Assembly (NCBI GenBank): GCA_945861625.1
Contig: CAMAVI010000009.1
Span: forward strand, 1-63,421
From: Candidatus Sulfopaludibacter sp. SbA3
Lineage (GTDB): Bacteria; Acidobacteriota; Terriglobia; Bryobacterales; Bryobacteraceae
DNA: 63,421 bases
Reading direction: 5' to 3'
A model generated the notes under the pieces. That model ran no database searches, was not told the origin of the DNA, and saw nothing but the letters and a program-made list of their open reading frames with translations. The number at the start of each line of letters is the position of its first letter. Position 1 is the first letter of the stretch. Position numbers and translations under genes: made by a program. Of this stretch, positions 8,575 to 16,756 are shown one piece after another.

Positions 8575-9381
8575 ATGCGCCTCCGCTGGCTACTTTGGCT
8601 GGTTTTTGTCGCGATTGCCGGATGGGGCGTGCTGTTAGCCCAAAAACCGTTCCGGCAGTACGGAGCGATGGAATACGAGGATTTCCCGCTTCCGGCCGAC
8701 TGGAACCACCCGGCGGAATGGACCCGCGCACGCCTCCGCTTCCGGCCCGTTTTCGCGATGCACAATTATCGCGTGCCGTCCGTGCAGTGGACCGTGGATT
8801 ACCCCCGTTCGGACCGTCACTTACTGCAAGGAATCCGCCGTCTGACCCGCATTGATACCCGCTCCGTGGAGCAGGTAGTGGAGCTAGATGGCGACGATGA
8901 CATCTACAACTGGCCCATGCTCTATGCCGTGGAGCCCGGGCACTGGAATTTTTCCGATGACCAGGCGGCCCAGTTGCGGGAATACTTGCTGCGCGGCGGC
9001 TTTCTCATGTTGGACGACTTCCACGGCACCCTCGAGTGGAATAACTTCGCCGCCGGTGTCCGTAAAGCGTTTCCGGACCGGGAAATCGTGGACATAGACA
9101 ACCGAGATCCCATCTTCCACGTCATATATGATTTGGACGACCGTTACCAGGTTCCGGGCTTGCAGTACCTGTATACGCGGTCCATGTTCGAATACGATGG
9201 CTTCGCAGCCAAGTGGCGCGGTGTCTATGATGACAACGGCCGATTGATGATGGCTATCTGTCATAATATGGATCTCGGTGACGCATGGGAGCATTCCGAT
9301 AATCCCGTGTATCCTGAAAAGTTCGCGGCTCTGGCTTACCGGATCGCGGTGAATTACGTCGTATATGATTTGACGCACTAG
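8575..9381 (+). CDS. DUF4159 domain protein, secreted
   Basis: First gene of the MoxR/VWA cluster, 268 aa. An N-terminal hydrophobic stretch (LRWLLWLVFVAIAGWGVLLA) is a signal peptide or anchor. The rest is the DUF4159 domain: RARLRFRPVF, the marker WTVDYPRSDRHLL near 65, then GGFLMLDDFHG near 142, a turn also seen in class I glutamine-amidotransferase-like folds. No function is established for DUF4159; the domain is recurrently found next to MoxR and BatA-like genes in Acidobacteria, Planctomycetes and relatives. It is probably periplasmic. The stop codon starts a 13-bp tandem repeat that leads into the next gene. Confidence 0.88.
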   Translation: MRLRWLLWLVFVAIAGWGVLLAQKPFRQYGAMEYEDFPLPADWNHPAEWTRARLRFRPVFAMHNYRVPSVQWTVDYPRSDRHLLQGIRRLTRIDTRSVEQVVELDGDDDIYNWPMLYAVEPGHWNFSDDQAAQLREYLLRGGFLMLDDFHGTLEWNNFAAGVRKAFPDREIVDIDNRDPIFHVIYDLDDRYQVPGLQYLYTRSMFEYDGFAAKWRGVYDDNGRLMMAICHNMDLGDAWEHSDNPVYPEKFAALAYRIAVNYVVYDLTH

Positions 9382-9411
9382 GCAGACACATTAGGCAAAC
9401 ACATTAGGCAG
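9379..9411 (+). repeat. 13-bp tandem repeat carrying the DUF4159 stop codon
   Basis: TAGGCAGACACAT at 9379-9391 and TAGGCAAACACAT at 9392-9404 differ at one base, and a partial third copy TAGGCAG follows before the ATG of the next gene at 9415. The first TAG is the stop codon of the DUF4159 gene. The repeat fills almost the whole junction. Confidence 0.85.
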
Positions 9412-9414
9412 CCC

Positions 9415-11679
9415 ATGTTTGAATTCCTGTTCAAGTATCCGCAGGCGGTTTTCTCGCGGGGCACTTTCGTGCTGCTGGGCGGATGGCCGCTGTGGTTGCT
9501 GGGACTCGGCATTCTGGCCGCCGCCGGCGCGCTGGGATACCTGGTGTGGAACCGTTCCGCCGGCGCGGAACGCCTCGCCGGTTTGCGCGGCGCGGCTGTG
9601 TGGCTGTTACAGACTTTACTGGCCGCCATCCTGCTGTTGATGCTGTGGCATCCAGCGCTGAGCGTGGCGACGCTGCGTCCGCAGCAGAATATTGTAGCTG
9701 TCGTCGTGGACGACTCCGCCAGCATGGCGCAGGCCGACGAAGCTGGTGGCGCGACGCGGCGCGCCGCCGCCGCCAATATTCTGAATTCCGGATTGCTGGA
9801 TGCTTTGAAGAAGAAGTTCCAGGTGCGGCTGTACAAGTTGAGCGATCACCTGGAACGCTTCGATAAGCTCGAACAGCTAACGTCGAGCAGCCCGGCGACC
9901 CATATCGGTGACGGTTTGAAACAGGTGGTGGCCGATGCGGCCAGTTTGCCGATCGGCGCGGTGGTGCTGGCGAGCGACGGCGCGGATAACTCGGGCGGCG
10001 TGGATCTGGAAACCATTGCCGACATCCGCCGCCAGCGGATTCCCATTCACACCATCGGCTTCGGCAAAGACCAAATAGAGAAAGACGTCGAGATCGGCGA
10101 TGTGCAAGTTCCTCCGCGCACATTGCCGGATTCGCGCCTTTCCGCGGTCGTGTCCTTCCATCAGCACGGCTACGCGGGCCAGAAGGCCAAGCTCACCGTC
10201 AAGGAAGGCGCCAAAATTCTTTCGCAGCAGATCGTCACTCTGAAGAAGGACGGCCAGGAGCAAACCGAAACGCTGCTGTTCAATGCCGGAACGGCGGGCG
10301 TGCGGTCGATTGAGACTTCGATTGAGCCGCTGGCCGGGGAATCCAACGCCAAGAACAACGCGCTGATGCGGCTGGTGAACGTGGACCAACGCAAGCCGCG
10401 GATCTTATATATGGAGGGTGAGCCGCGCTGGGAGTTCAAGTTCTTGCGGCGCGCCGTCGAAGACGATCGGACCATCGATCTGGTCACGATTCTACGGACC
10501 ACGCAAAACAAGATTTACCGCCAGGGGATCGCCCATCCCGACGAACTCAAAGAAGGTTTCCCCACCAAGGTCGAAGAGCTGTTTGCCTTCGACGGACTGA
10601 TCATCGGCAGCCTGGATGCTCCTTACCTGACGCCGGGCCAGCAAACATTGATTAAGGATTTCGTCGACCGGCGCGGCGGCGGCGCGCTCTTCCTGGGCGG
10701 CAAGGATTCTCTCTCCGACGGCGGCTACAAGCAATCGGCGCTGACGGAAGTTCTGCCTGTTACGCTGCCTGACCGCAAGGATACCTTCGTCCGCGTCGGC
10801 GCCAATATCGAATTGACGGCGCAGGGGCGCGACAGCTTGATCACGCGCCTGGAAGAAGACCCCGCCAAGAATTTTGAGCGCTGGAAGAAGATGCCTTACG
10901 TGATGAACGTCCAGGACCCGGGCCAGCCCAAGCCGGGCGCCGTGGTATTGCTGGATGCGCTCCCCACCACCGGTGGCCGTGTTCCCTTGTTAATCACGCA
11001 GAATTTTGGCCGTGGCCGCGCCGCCGTGTTTGCCACCGGCGGAAGCTGGCGCTGGCAGATGCTGCAACCGCTTTCCGACCGGACCCACGAGATGTTCTAT
11101 CAGCAGTTACTGCGCTGGCTGGTGTCCGATACTCTGCGTAAGGTAACCACGTCCACGCCCAAGCAGTTGCTCTCCGATGAATCGCATGTGACGTTGCGCG
11201 CCGAAGTGCGCGACCGCACTTACTTGCCGGCGTCCGACGCCAAGACCGAAGCCCACATCCTGGGTCCCAACGGCCTGGCGGAGGGCGTGGAAATGCGGCC
11301 CGATCCGGTGGAGGCCGGCGTCTATACGGCGGAGTGGACGATTCCGAAACCGGGGTCCTATTTAGTGGAAGTAGTCGCCAACCGCGGCGGCGAAGAACTG
11401 GGGCGCGATGCCATGACTTTCCGCCGCGAAGACGGCATCGCCGAGAACTTCCACACGCAGCAGAATCGCGAACTCTTGCAGAAGCTCGCTTCCGAGACCG
11501 GAGGGCGCTACTATAAACCGGACGAGGCGCAGAAGCTCGGCCAGGATATCAGCTATTCTGAAGCCGGAATTACCGTGCGTGAAACCCGCGATCTGTGGGA
11601 CATGCCGGCCGTTTTCCTGCTCCTTCTGGGCGTGCGTGCGGCAGAATGGTTGCTGCGCAGAAAGTGGGGTGTGATTTGA
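9415..11679 (+). CDS. Membrane-anchored VWA / glutamine-amidotransferase-like protein
   Basis: A 754-aa envelope protein with two N-terminal helices (about 18-42 and 57-82), a large periplasmic part and one C-terminal helix (MPAVFLLLLGVRAAEWLL). A von Willebrand A domain begins near residue 95 and has an intact MIDAS start DDSASM and a later ASDGADNSGG. Around 325-460 comes a class I GATase-like fold (PRILYMEGEPRWEFKFLRRA, FDGLIIGSLDAPYLTPGQQ, RRGGGALFLGGKDS) without a recognisable catalytic cysteine triad. This domain order is typical of the large VWA proteins linked to BatA/MoxR/DUF58 clusters. Its likely role is metal-dependent protein binding in a periplasmic complex. The stop overlaps the next start. 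Confidence 0.85.
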   Translation: MFEFLFKYPQAVFSRGTFVLLGGWPLWLLGLGILAAAGALGYLVWNRSAGAERLAGLRGAAVWLLQTLLAAILLLMLWHPALSVATLRPQQNIVAVVVDDSASMAQADEAGGATRRAAAANILNSGLLDALKKKFQVRLYKLSDHLERFDKLEQLTSSSPATHIGDGLKQVVADAASLPIGAVVLASDGADNSGGVDLETIADIRRQRIPIHTIGFGKDQIEKDVEIGDVQVPPRTLPDSRLSAVVSFHQHGYAGQKAKLTVKEGAKILSQQIVTLKKDGQEQTETLLFNAGTAGVRSIETSIEPLAGESNAKNNALMRLVNVDQRKPRILYMEGEPRWEFKFLRRAVEDDRTIDLVTILRTTQNKIYRQGIAHPDELKEGFPTKVEELFAFDGLIIGSLDAPYLTPGQQTLIKDFVDRRGGGALFLGGKDSLSDGGYKQSALTEVLPVTLPDRKDTFVRVGANIELTAQGRDSLITRLEEDPAKNFERWKKMPYVMNVQDPGQPKPGAVVLLDALPTTGGRVPLLITQNFGRGRAAVFATGGSWRWQMLQPLSDRTHEMFYQQLLRWLVSDTLRKVTTSTPKQLLSDESHVTLRAEVRDRTYLPASDAKTEAHILGPNGLAEGVEMRPDPVEAGVYTAEWTIPKPGSYLVEVVANRGGEELGRDAMTFRREDGIAENFHTQQNRELLQKLASETGGRYYKPDEAQKLGQDISYSEAGITVRETRDLWDMPAVFLLLLGVRAAEWLLRRKWGVI

Positions 11680-12620
11680 GACAGCGTCTTGGGCTGGGCG
11701 TCTCCAAAGGCGCCCTATTGCTGCTCGCCGCGAGCGGTTTGCTCCGTGCCGACACCTACTACCTCACCATCGCGGGCCTCGGCGGGGAGCAGGAATACGA
11801 ACAACGTTTCACCGGCTGGGCCTCCGAGCTCGATAAGATTCTCAAGAGCGAGCCGGGCGCCAAGATCACGACGCTATCGGGTGCACAGGCCACGCGCGCG
11901 GCGATCGCCGCCAAGCTTGCCGAGATTGCCAAAGCGAGCAAGCCTGACGATCGCTTTGTGCTGATGCTGATCGGGCACGGTACGTTTGATGAGTCCGATT
12001 ACAAGTTCAATGTTCCAGGGCCGGATCTGACGGCAACGGAACTGGCATCCTTGCTGGATAAGATCCCGGCGCAGCAGGCCGTGATCGATATGACCAGCGC
12101 CAGCGGCGGAGCCACACCGGTCCTGCAGAGGCCCAAGCGCGTGATCGTGACGGCGACCAAGGCCGGAACGGAAAAGAACGCCGTTGTGTTCACGCGTTAT
12201 TTTGTGGAAGCCCTGCGCGATCCGGCCGCCGATGCGGATAAGAACGAAGTGATTACGGTGCTGGAGGCATTCCGCTATGCCGAAGGCAAGACCGCCAAGT
12301 TTTATGAAGAGCTGAAACGGCTGGCGACGGAGCATCCCTTGATCGAAGACACCGGCAAGGGAGACGGAGTGAAAGCGCCATCGCCGGAGAATGGCCAAGG
12401 CATCCTCGCGCAGCGTTTTGCTCTATTGCATACCGGCTCCGCCGTGACCATGGCCAAGGACCCGGAAAAGCTGAAGCTGCTGAAGGCCAAGGAAGACATC
12501 GAGCAGAAGATTGATGAGCTGAAATACCGTAAGGCGTCCATGCCCGTCAATGAGTACCGCACGCAGTTGACTAAGTTGCTGCTGGATCTGGCGAAGACAC
12601 AGGAGGCGCTTGACAAGTAA
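11676..12620 (+). CDS. Caspase/C13-peptidase-fold-like secreted protein lacking the catalytic cysteine
   Basis: I place the start at TTG 11676 (overlapping the previous TGA, GGGG seven bases upstream), which gives a clean signal peptide (SKGALLLLAASGLLRA) and 314 aa. The fold resembles clan CD peptidases: strand YYLTIAGLGGE, strand plus histidine VLMLIGHGTF near 92-100, then the strand QQAVIDMTSASGG where active members have DxC-x-SGG. Here serine replaces the cysteine, so peptidase activity is doubtful. A basic coiled coil (KAKEDIEQKIDELKYRK) ends the protein. Neighbours are the VWA/GATase-like protein and the TPR metallopeptidase. The fold call rests on motif spacing and should be tested by structure prediction. 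Confidence 0.6.
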   Translation: MRQRLGLGVSKGALLLLAASGLLRADTYYLTIAGLGGEQEYEQRFTGWASELDKILKSEPGAKITTLSGAQATRAAIAAKLAEIAKASKPDDRFVLMLIGHGTFDESDYKFNVPGPDLTATELASLLDKIPAQQAVIDMTSASGGATPVLQRPKRVIVTATKAGTEKNAVVFTRYFVEALRDPAADADKNEVITVLEAFRYAEGKTAKFYEELKRLATEHPLIEDTGKGDGVKAPSPENGQGILAQRFALLHTGSAVTMAKDPEKLKLLKAKEDIEQKIDELKYRKASMPVNEYRTQLTKLLLDLAKTQEALDK

Positions 12621-14818
12621 TGAAGCCGCTCATCTTGTGTGTTTGTCTCGCGTCCGCGCGGGTCTGGGCCCAGGCGCCGGCCACGCCGCAAGCTGCCCTG
12701 GCTTGCGAGGCGTTGCGTCACAAAGGTGATGCCGGCCACAAAGCCTGTTACCAGCGCCTGACTACCGCCAACGATCCCGCCGTCCAGGCCGAAGGCTTGT
12801 GGGGAACCGGCGATTTCCGTTCCGCCAATGACGCTTTCCGCGCGGCCCTCAAGATTCGCCCGAAAGATCCTGCCGCGCGCGTGCGCTGGGGCCGGATGTA
12901 TCTCGACCACTGGCAGGCGGGCGAGGCGAAGGAACTATTCGCGGAAGCCATCAAACTCCAGGCCGACTATGCGCCTGCCCTGCTGGGCATGGCTCTAGTC
13001 GCCGGTGAGCAGTTTGAGAGCGAAGCCATCAAGAACGCCGAGAAGGCGCTGCAGGCCGATCCGAAACTTTATGAAGCGCACGAGGTAATCGCGCGCGTTC
13101 GCCTGGAAGATGGAAGTCCAGACAAGGCGGCGGAGGCGGCCCGCAAGGCGCTGGAAATTGAGCCGGAAGCCCTCGACGCGATGGCCTTGTTGGGTACTGT
13201 CGATCTGCTTGACGACAAGAAAGATTCGCCGTGGATGGCGCGCGCTCTGGCCATCCATAAGGGCTACGGCAAGGCGTACGCGATCGCGGCGCATTTTTTC
13301 ATCATCACGCGCCGCTACGAAGAGGGCATTGCGATGTATCGCAAGGCGCTCGAACTCGATCCCTCGCTCAACGACGCGCGCTCGGATATGGGCGTGAATT
13401 TGATGCGGCTGGGACAGGAGGAGGAAGCCCACAAGCAACTGGAGCAAGCCTATAACAACGGGTACCAGAATCCGGAAACCGTGAACTCGCTGCGGTTGCT
13501 CGATAGCATGAAGGACTACGTGACCTTCAAGACTCCCGCCACAATTCTGGTGCTGCACAAAAAGGAAGCGGAGCTGCTGCGGCCGTATTTTCAGGCCGAG
13601 TTTGATCGCGCGCTGGCGACATACGAAAAGAAATACAAGTTCAAGCTGACCAAGCCCGTCCAACTGGAGATCTATCCGAATCACGAAGACTTCGCGGTCC
13701 GTACACTGGGCATGCCCGGTTTAGGCGCGTTGGGTGTGACCTTTGGTTACACCGTGGCGATGGATTCCCCCAGCGGCCGCAAGCCCGGGCAGTGGCATTG
13801 GGCCAGCACCATGTGGCATGAGTTGAGCCACGTGTATGCACTGGAGATGACGGGTCATCGTGTGCCGCGCTGGTTCACGGAAGGCCTCGCCGTCTTCGAG
13901 GAAACTGCCGCCGCTCCGGATTGGGGCGACCGCCTGGACCCCGGCGCTATCGACGCCATCAAGAAAAAAGCCTTGCTGCCGGTGGCCGAGCTGGACCGCG
14001 GTTTCATGCACCCCACCAATCCCGGCCAGGTCATGGTGTCGTATTTTCAAGGCGGCAAGATCTGCAACTTTATCGATCAAAAGTGGGGCTACGACAAGAT
14101 GATCGCCATGCTGCACGACTTCGCAGCCAAGATGACCGTAGCCCAAGTGATCCAGAAAGAGTTCCAGATGGCACCGGAGGAATTCGATAAGCAATTCCTG
14201 GCTTGGCTCGAGCCGCAGGTGACCAAGACCGTCTCCAACTACGACGATTGGCGGAAGCGCATTAAAGGCCTCTCTGAAAACGTAAAAGCCAAGAAGTGGG
14301 ATGACGTGATCAAGGAAGGCGAGGCCATCCGCGACTTCTACAGCGAATACGTCGAACTCGGCAACGTCTACGATTTCCTGGCGCAGGCGTGGCTCGCCAA
14401 GGGCGATAAGGCCAAGGCCACCAAGGAATTGGAAACCTATTCCAAGATCGGAGGGCGCGATCCGCAGACGTTGAAACAGCTCGCGGATCTGCAGACGGAA
14501 CAGGGCCGCAAAAAAGAAGCGGCGGCGACGCTGGAACGCCTGAACCTGATTTACCTGGAAGACGAATCCTCGCACGGCCGCTTGGGCAAGCTCCACATGG
14601 ACCTGGGGAATGCCAACGGCGCCATCCGCGAGTATCAAGCGGCGTTGCAGTTGAAGCCCGTGGATCCCGCCGCGGCGTATTTGGGGCTGGCGGGCGCCTA
14701 TAAGGCGGCGAATCGTTTGGATGACGCGCGGGAGGCAGTGGTCTCGGCGCTCGAAGCCGCGCCAGGCTTTAAACCGGCACAGAAGTTACTCCTCGAACTG
14801 AGTGGGAAAGAACAATAA
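12620..14818 (+). CDS. TPR protein with peptidase MA-like (HExxH) domain, secreted
   Basis: A 732-aa protein with a signal peptide (MKPLILCVCLASARVWAQ). TPR repeats fill about 50-300 (for example KDPAARVRWGRMYLDHWQAG, LYEAHEVIARVRLEDGSPDK) and again the C-terminal third. Between them lies a gluzincin peptidase domain: HELSH near 400 and the third zinc ligand in WFTEGLAVFEE about 18 residues later, the pattern of the peptidase MA family. It is probably an active periplasmic zinc protease presented on a TPR scaffold. The start overlaps the previous stop (TAATG). It is the only apparently active peptidase of this cluster, so it may do the cutting while the caspase-like neighbour binds. Confidence 0.88.
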   Translation: MKPLILCVCLASARVWAQAPATPQAALACEALRHKGDAGHKACYQRLTTANDPAVQAEGLWGTGDFRSANDAFRAALKIRPKDPAARVRWGRMYLDHWQAGEAKELFAEAIKLQADYAPALLGMALVAGEQFESEAIKNAEKALQADPKLYEAHEVIARVRLEDGSPDKAAEAARKALEIEPEALDAMALLGTVDLLDDKKDSPWMARALAIHKGYGKAYAIAAHFFIITRRYEEGIAMYRKALELDPSLNDARSDMGVNLMRLGQEEEAHKQLEQAYNNGYQNPETVNSLRLLDSMKDYVTFKTPATILVLHKKEAELLRPYFQAEFDRALATYEKKYKFKLTKPVQLEIYPNHEDFAVRTLGMPGLGALGVTFGYTVAMDSPSGRKPGQWHWASTMWHELSHVYALEMTGHRVPRWFTEGLAVFEETAAAPDWGDRLDPGAIDAIKKKALLPVAELDRGFMHPTNPGQVMVSYFQGGKICNFIDQKWGYDKMIAMLHDFAAKMTVAQVIQKEFQMAPEEFDKQFLAWLEPQVTKTVSNYDDWRKRIKGLSENVKAKKWDDVIKEGEAIRDFYSEYVELGNVYDFLAQAWLAKGDKAKATKELETYSKIGGRDPQTLKQLADLQTEQGRKKEAAATLERLNLIYLEDESSHGRLGKLHMDLGNANGAIREYQAALQLKPVDPAAAYLGLAGAYKAANRLDDAREAVVSALEAAPGFKPAQKLLLELSGKEQ

Positions 14819-14824
14819 AATTGA

Positions 14825-15850
14825 ATGTCCACATCTATACACAACGTAACTGACGCCGCCGGATTGCAGGAACGGATCGCGCGTTTTCAGAGGGCGCAAG
14901 AAGCCATTACCGCCCAGGTGCGCAGGGTCATCGTGGGACAGGAAGAAGTGATTGACCAGGTGATGGTCGCCTTGTTTGTGGGCGGCCACTGTTTGATTAC
15001 CGGCTTGCCGGGCACGGCGAAAACGTTGCTGGTGCGCACACTGGCGCAGGCGCTGGGCCTGGAGTTCCGCCGCATCCAGTTTACGCCCGACCTGATGCCT
15101 TCCGACATCACCGGCACCGACATCATCGAAGAGGAGCCCGGTACCGGCCGCCGCACGTGGACCTTCGTCCCCGGACCGATTTTTTCCAACGTCCTGCTGG
15201 CCGACGAAATCAACCGCACGCCGCCCAAGACGCAATCGGCGCTGCTCGAAGCCATGCAGGAGCGGTCCTGCACCGTGCGTGGAAACATGCACATCATCCG
15301 GCCTCCCTTCTTCGTGCTGGCGACGCAGAACCCCATCGAGCTGGAAGGTACCTATCCGCTGCCGGAAGCGCAGCTCGACCGCTTCATTTTTAACGTTTTG
15401 CTGGATTACCTCTCGGCCGACCACGAAGTGAAGGTGCTGGATCTGACCACCACTACGCACATCGCGCAGGCCGAGGCGGTCACCAACGCGGAGGAGATAC
15501 TGGACTTCCAGCAGGTGGTTCGCATGGTGCCCATCGCCGATTCCGTGGCCCGTTACGCGGTCAATCTGGTCCGCGCCACACGTGCCACCGACCCCTCCGC
15601 GCCGGATTTCGTCAAGAAGTATGTGAACTTCGGCGCCAGCGTGCGCGCGGCTCAGTTTCTGGTGCTGGCCTCCAAAGCCCGGGCGCTGATGAAGCGCCGC
15701 TATCACGTGACCTACGAGGATGTCACCACGCTGATGAAGCCCATCCTGCGGCACCGCATTCTGCTGAACTTCCAGGCTGAATCCGACCGCCTCACGCAAG
15801 ACGATATTTTGACGAAGTTACTGGAAGCCATGCCCGCGCCTCGCGAGTAG
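14825..15850 (+). CDS. MoxR-family AAA+ ATPase
   Basis: Cytoplasmic AAA+ chaperone of 341 aa. Walker A is GLPGTAKT near 60-67 and Walker B LLADEINRTPPKTQSALLEA near 120, with sensor 1 in FVLATQNPIELEGTYPLPEA, all diagnostic of MoxR. Family members work with VWA-domain and DUF58 partners to assemble or activate protein complexes, often with metal insertion. That fits the two VWA genes and the DUF58 gene around it. It lies six bases after the TPR gene, with no strong Shine-Dalgarno sequence. Confidence 0.95.
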   Translation: MSTSIHNVTDAAGLQERIARFQRAQEAITAQVRRVIVGQEEVIDQVMVALFVGGHCLITGLPGTAKTLLVRTLAQALGLEFRRIQFTPDLMPSDITGTDIIEEEPGTGRRTWTFVPGPIFSNVLLADEINRTPPKTQSALLEAMQERSCTVRGNMHIIRPPFFVLATQNPIELEGTYPLPEAQLDRFIFNVLLDYLSADHEVKVLDLTTTTHIAQAEAVTNAEEILDFQQVVRMVPIADSVARYAVNLVRATRATDPSAPDFVKKYVNFGASVRAAQFLVLASKARALMKRRYHVTYEDVTTLMKPILRHRILLNFQAESDRLTQDDILTKLLEAMPAPRE

Positions 15851-15868
15851 GCGCGCCGAGGCTCGCGA

Positions 15869-16756
15869 ATGCTGCAACGTTTTCTGGATCCGAAAGTTCT
15901 GGCCGGGATATCCGGCCTGGACTTGGTGGCGAAGACCGTCGTCGACGGCTTCATTTCCGGTTTGCACCGGTCTCCCGACTTCGGCTTCAGCCAGGAGTTC
16001 GCGGAGTATCGCGCCTATCATCCCGGAGACGATCTCAGGCACGTGGACTGGAACGTATTTGCGCGCACCGAACGCATGTACCTGAAGCGCTACCGCGGCG
16101 AAACCAATTGCCAGTTGAACATTCTGCTGGATTGCAGCCGCTCCATGAAGTACACCTCGCATACCATCGACAAACTGGAGTATGCGCGGTACATGACGGC
16201 GTCGCTCGCGTATCTGGCGGGCTTGCAGCGGGACGCGGCGGGTCTGATCGTGTTTGACGACGAAGTGCGGAATTTCGTACAGCCTTCCACGCGGCAAGGC
16301 CAGCTCGCGCGCCTGATGCATGCGGTTGAAAAAGCCGAAGTCGGCCACCGAACGGATTACCAGAAGCCCTTCGCGCATTTGCAGGAATTCCTGCACCGGC
16401 GTGGACTGATCGCCGTTATCTCGGATTTCTGGGAATCGCCGGAGACCGTGATCAAGACCATCGCGCCGCTGCGCTACCACGGCAATGAAGTGGTGCTGTT
16501 TCATATCCTGGACCCGCAGGAGATCCGGCCCAAGTTTAAAGACCCGGCGCTGCTGGAAGACTTGGAGAGCGGCGCCACGCTGGAAGTTTCGCCGGAGTAC
16601 GCGGCGCGGGAATATCCGGCCAAGATTGACGCGCACATCGAAGAGCTGCGCTCCAAAGCCAAAGGCAACGGCCTCGACTATTTCCTGGTGGACACCAGCC
16701 GGCCACTGGATGGCGCGCTGCGCGAGTATCTGGGCGTGCGGGGAGGCAGGAAGTAA
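15869..16756 (+). CDS. DUF58 domain protein, MoxR partner
   Basis: Cytoplasmic protein of 295 aa with the DUF58 signature FAEYRAYHPGDDLRHVDWNV near 47-66 followed by a VWA-like domain with a MIDAS-type start LLDCSRSMKY near 90. DUF58 proteins are coded next to moxR in most bacteria and are thought to be its adaptor or substrate. GAGG is placed seven bases before the ATG. The stop TAA overlaps the start of the BatA-like gene (TAATG). Confidence 0.93.
   Translation: MLQRFLDPKVLAGISGLDLVAKTVVDGFISGLHRSPDFGFSQEFAEYRAYHPGDDLRHVDWNVFARTERMYLKRYRGETNCQLNILLDCSRSMKYTSHTIDKLEYARYMTASLAYLAGLQRDAAGLIVFDDEVRNFVQPSTRQGQLARLMHAVEKAEVGHRTDYQKPFAHLQEFLHRRGLIAVISDFWESPETVIKTIAPLRYHGNEVVLFHILDPQEIRPKFKDPALLEDLESGATLEVSPEYAAREYPAKIDAHIEELRSKAKGNGLDYFLVDTSRPLDGALREYLGVRGGRK

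Noticed and set aside
14786..15799. A 337-codon minus-strand frame opposite moxR
   Set aside because: Antisense of a gene with all AAA+ motifs; composition typical of shadow frames.
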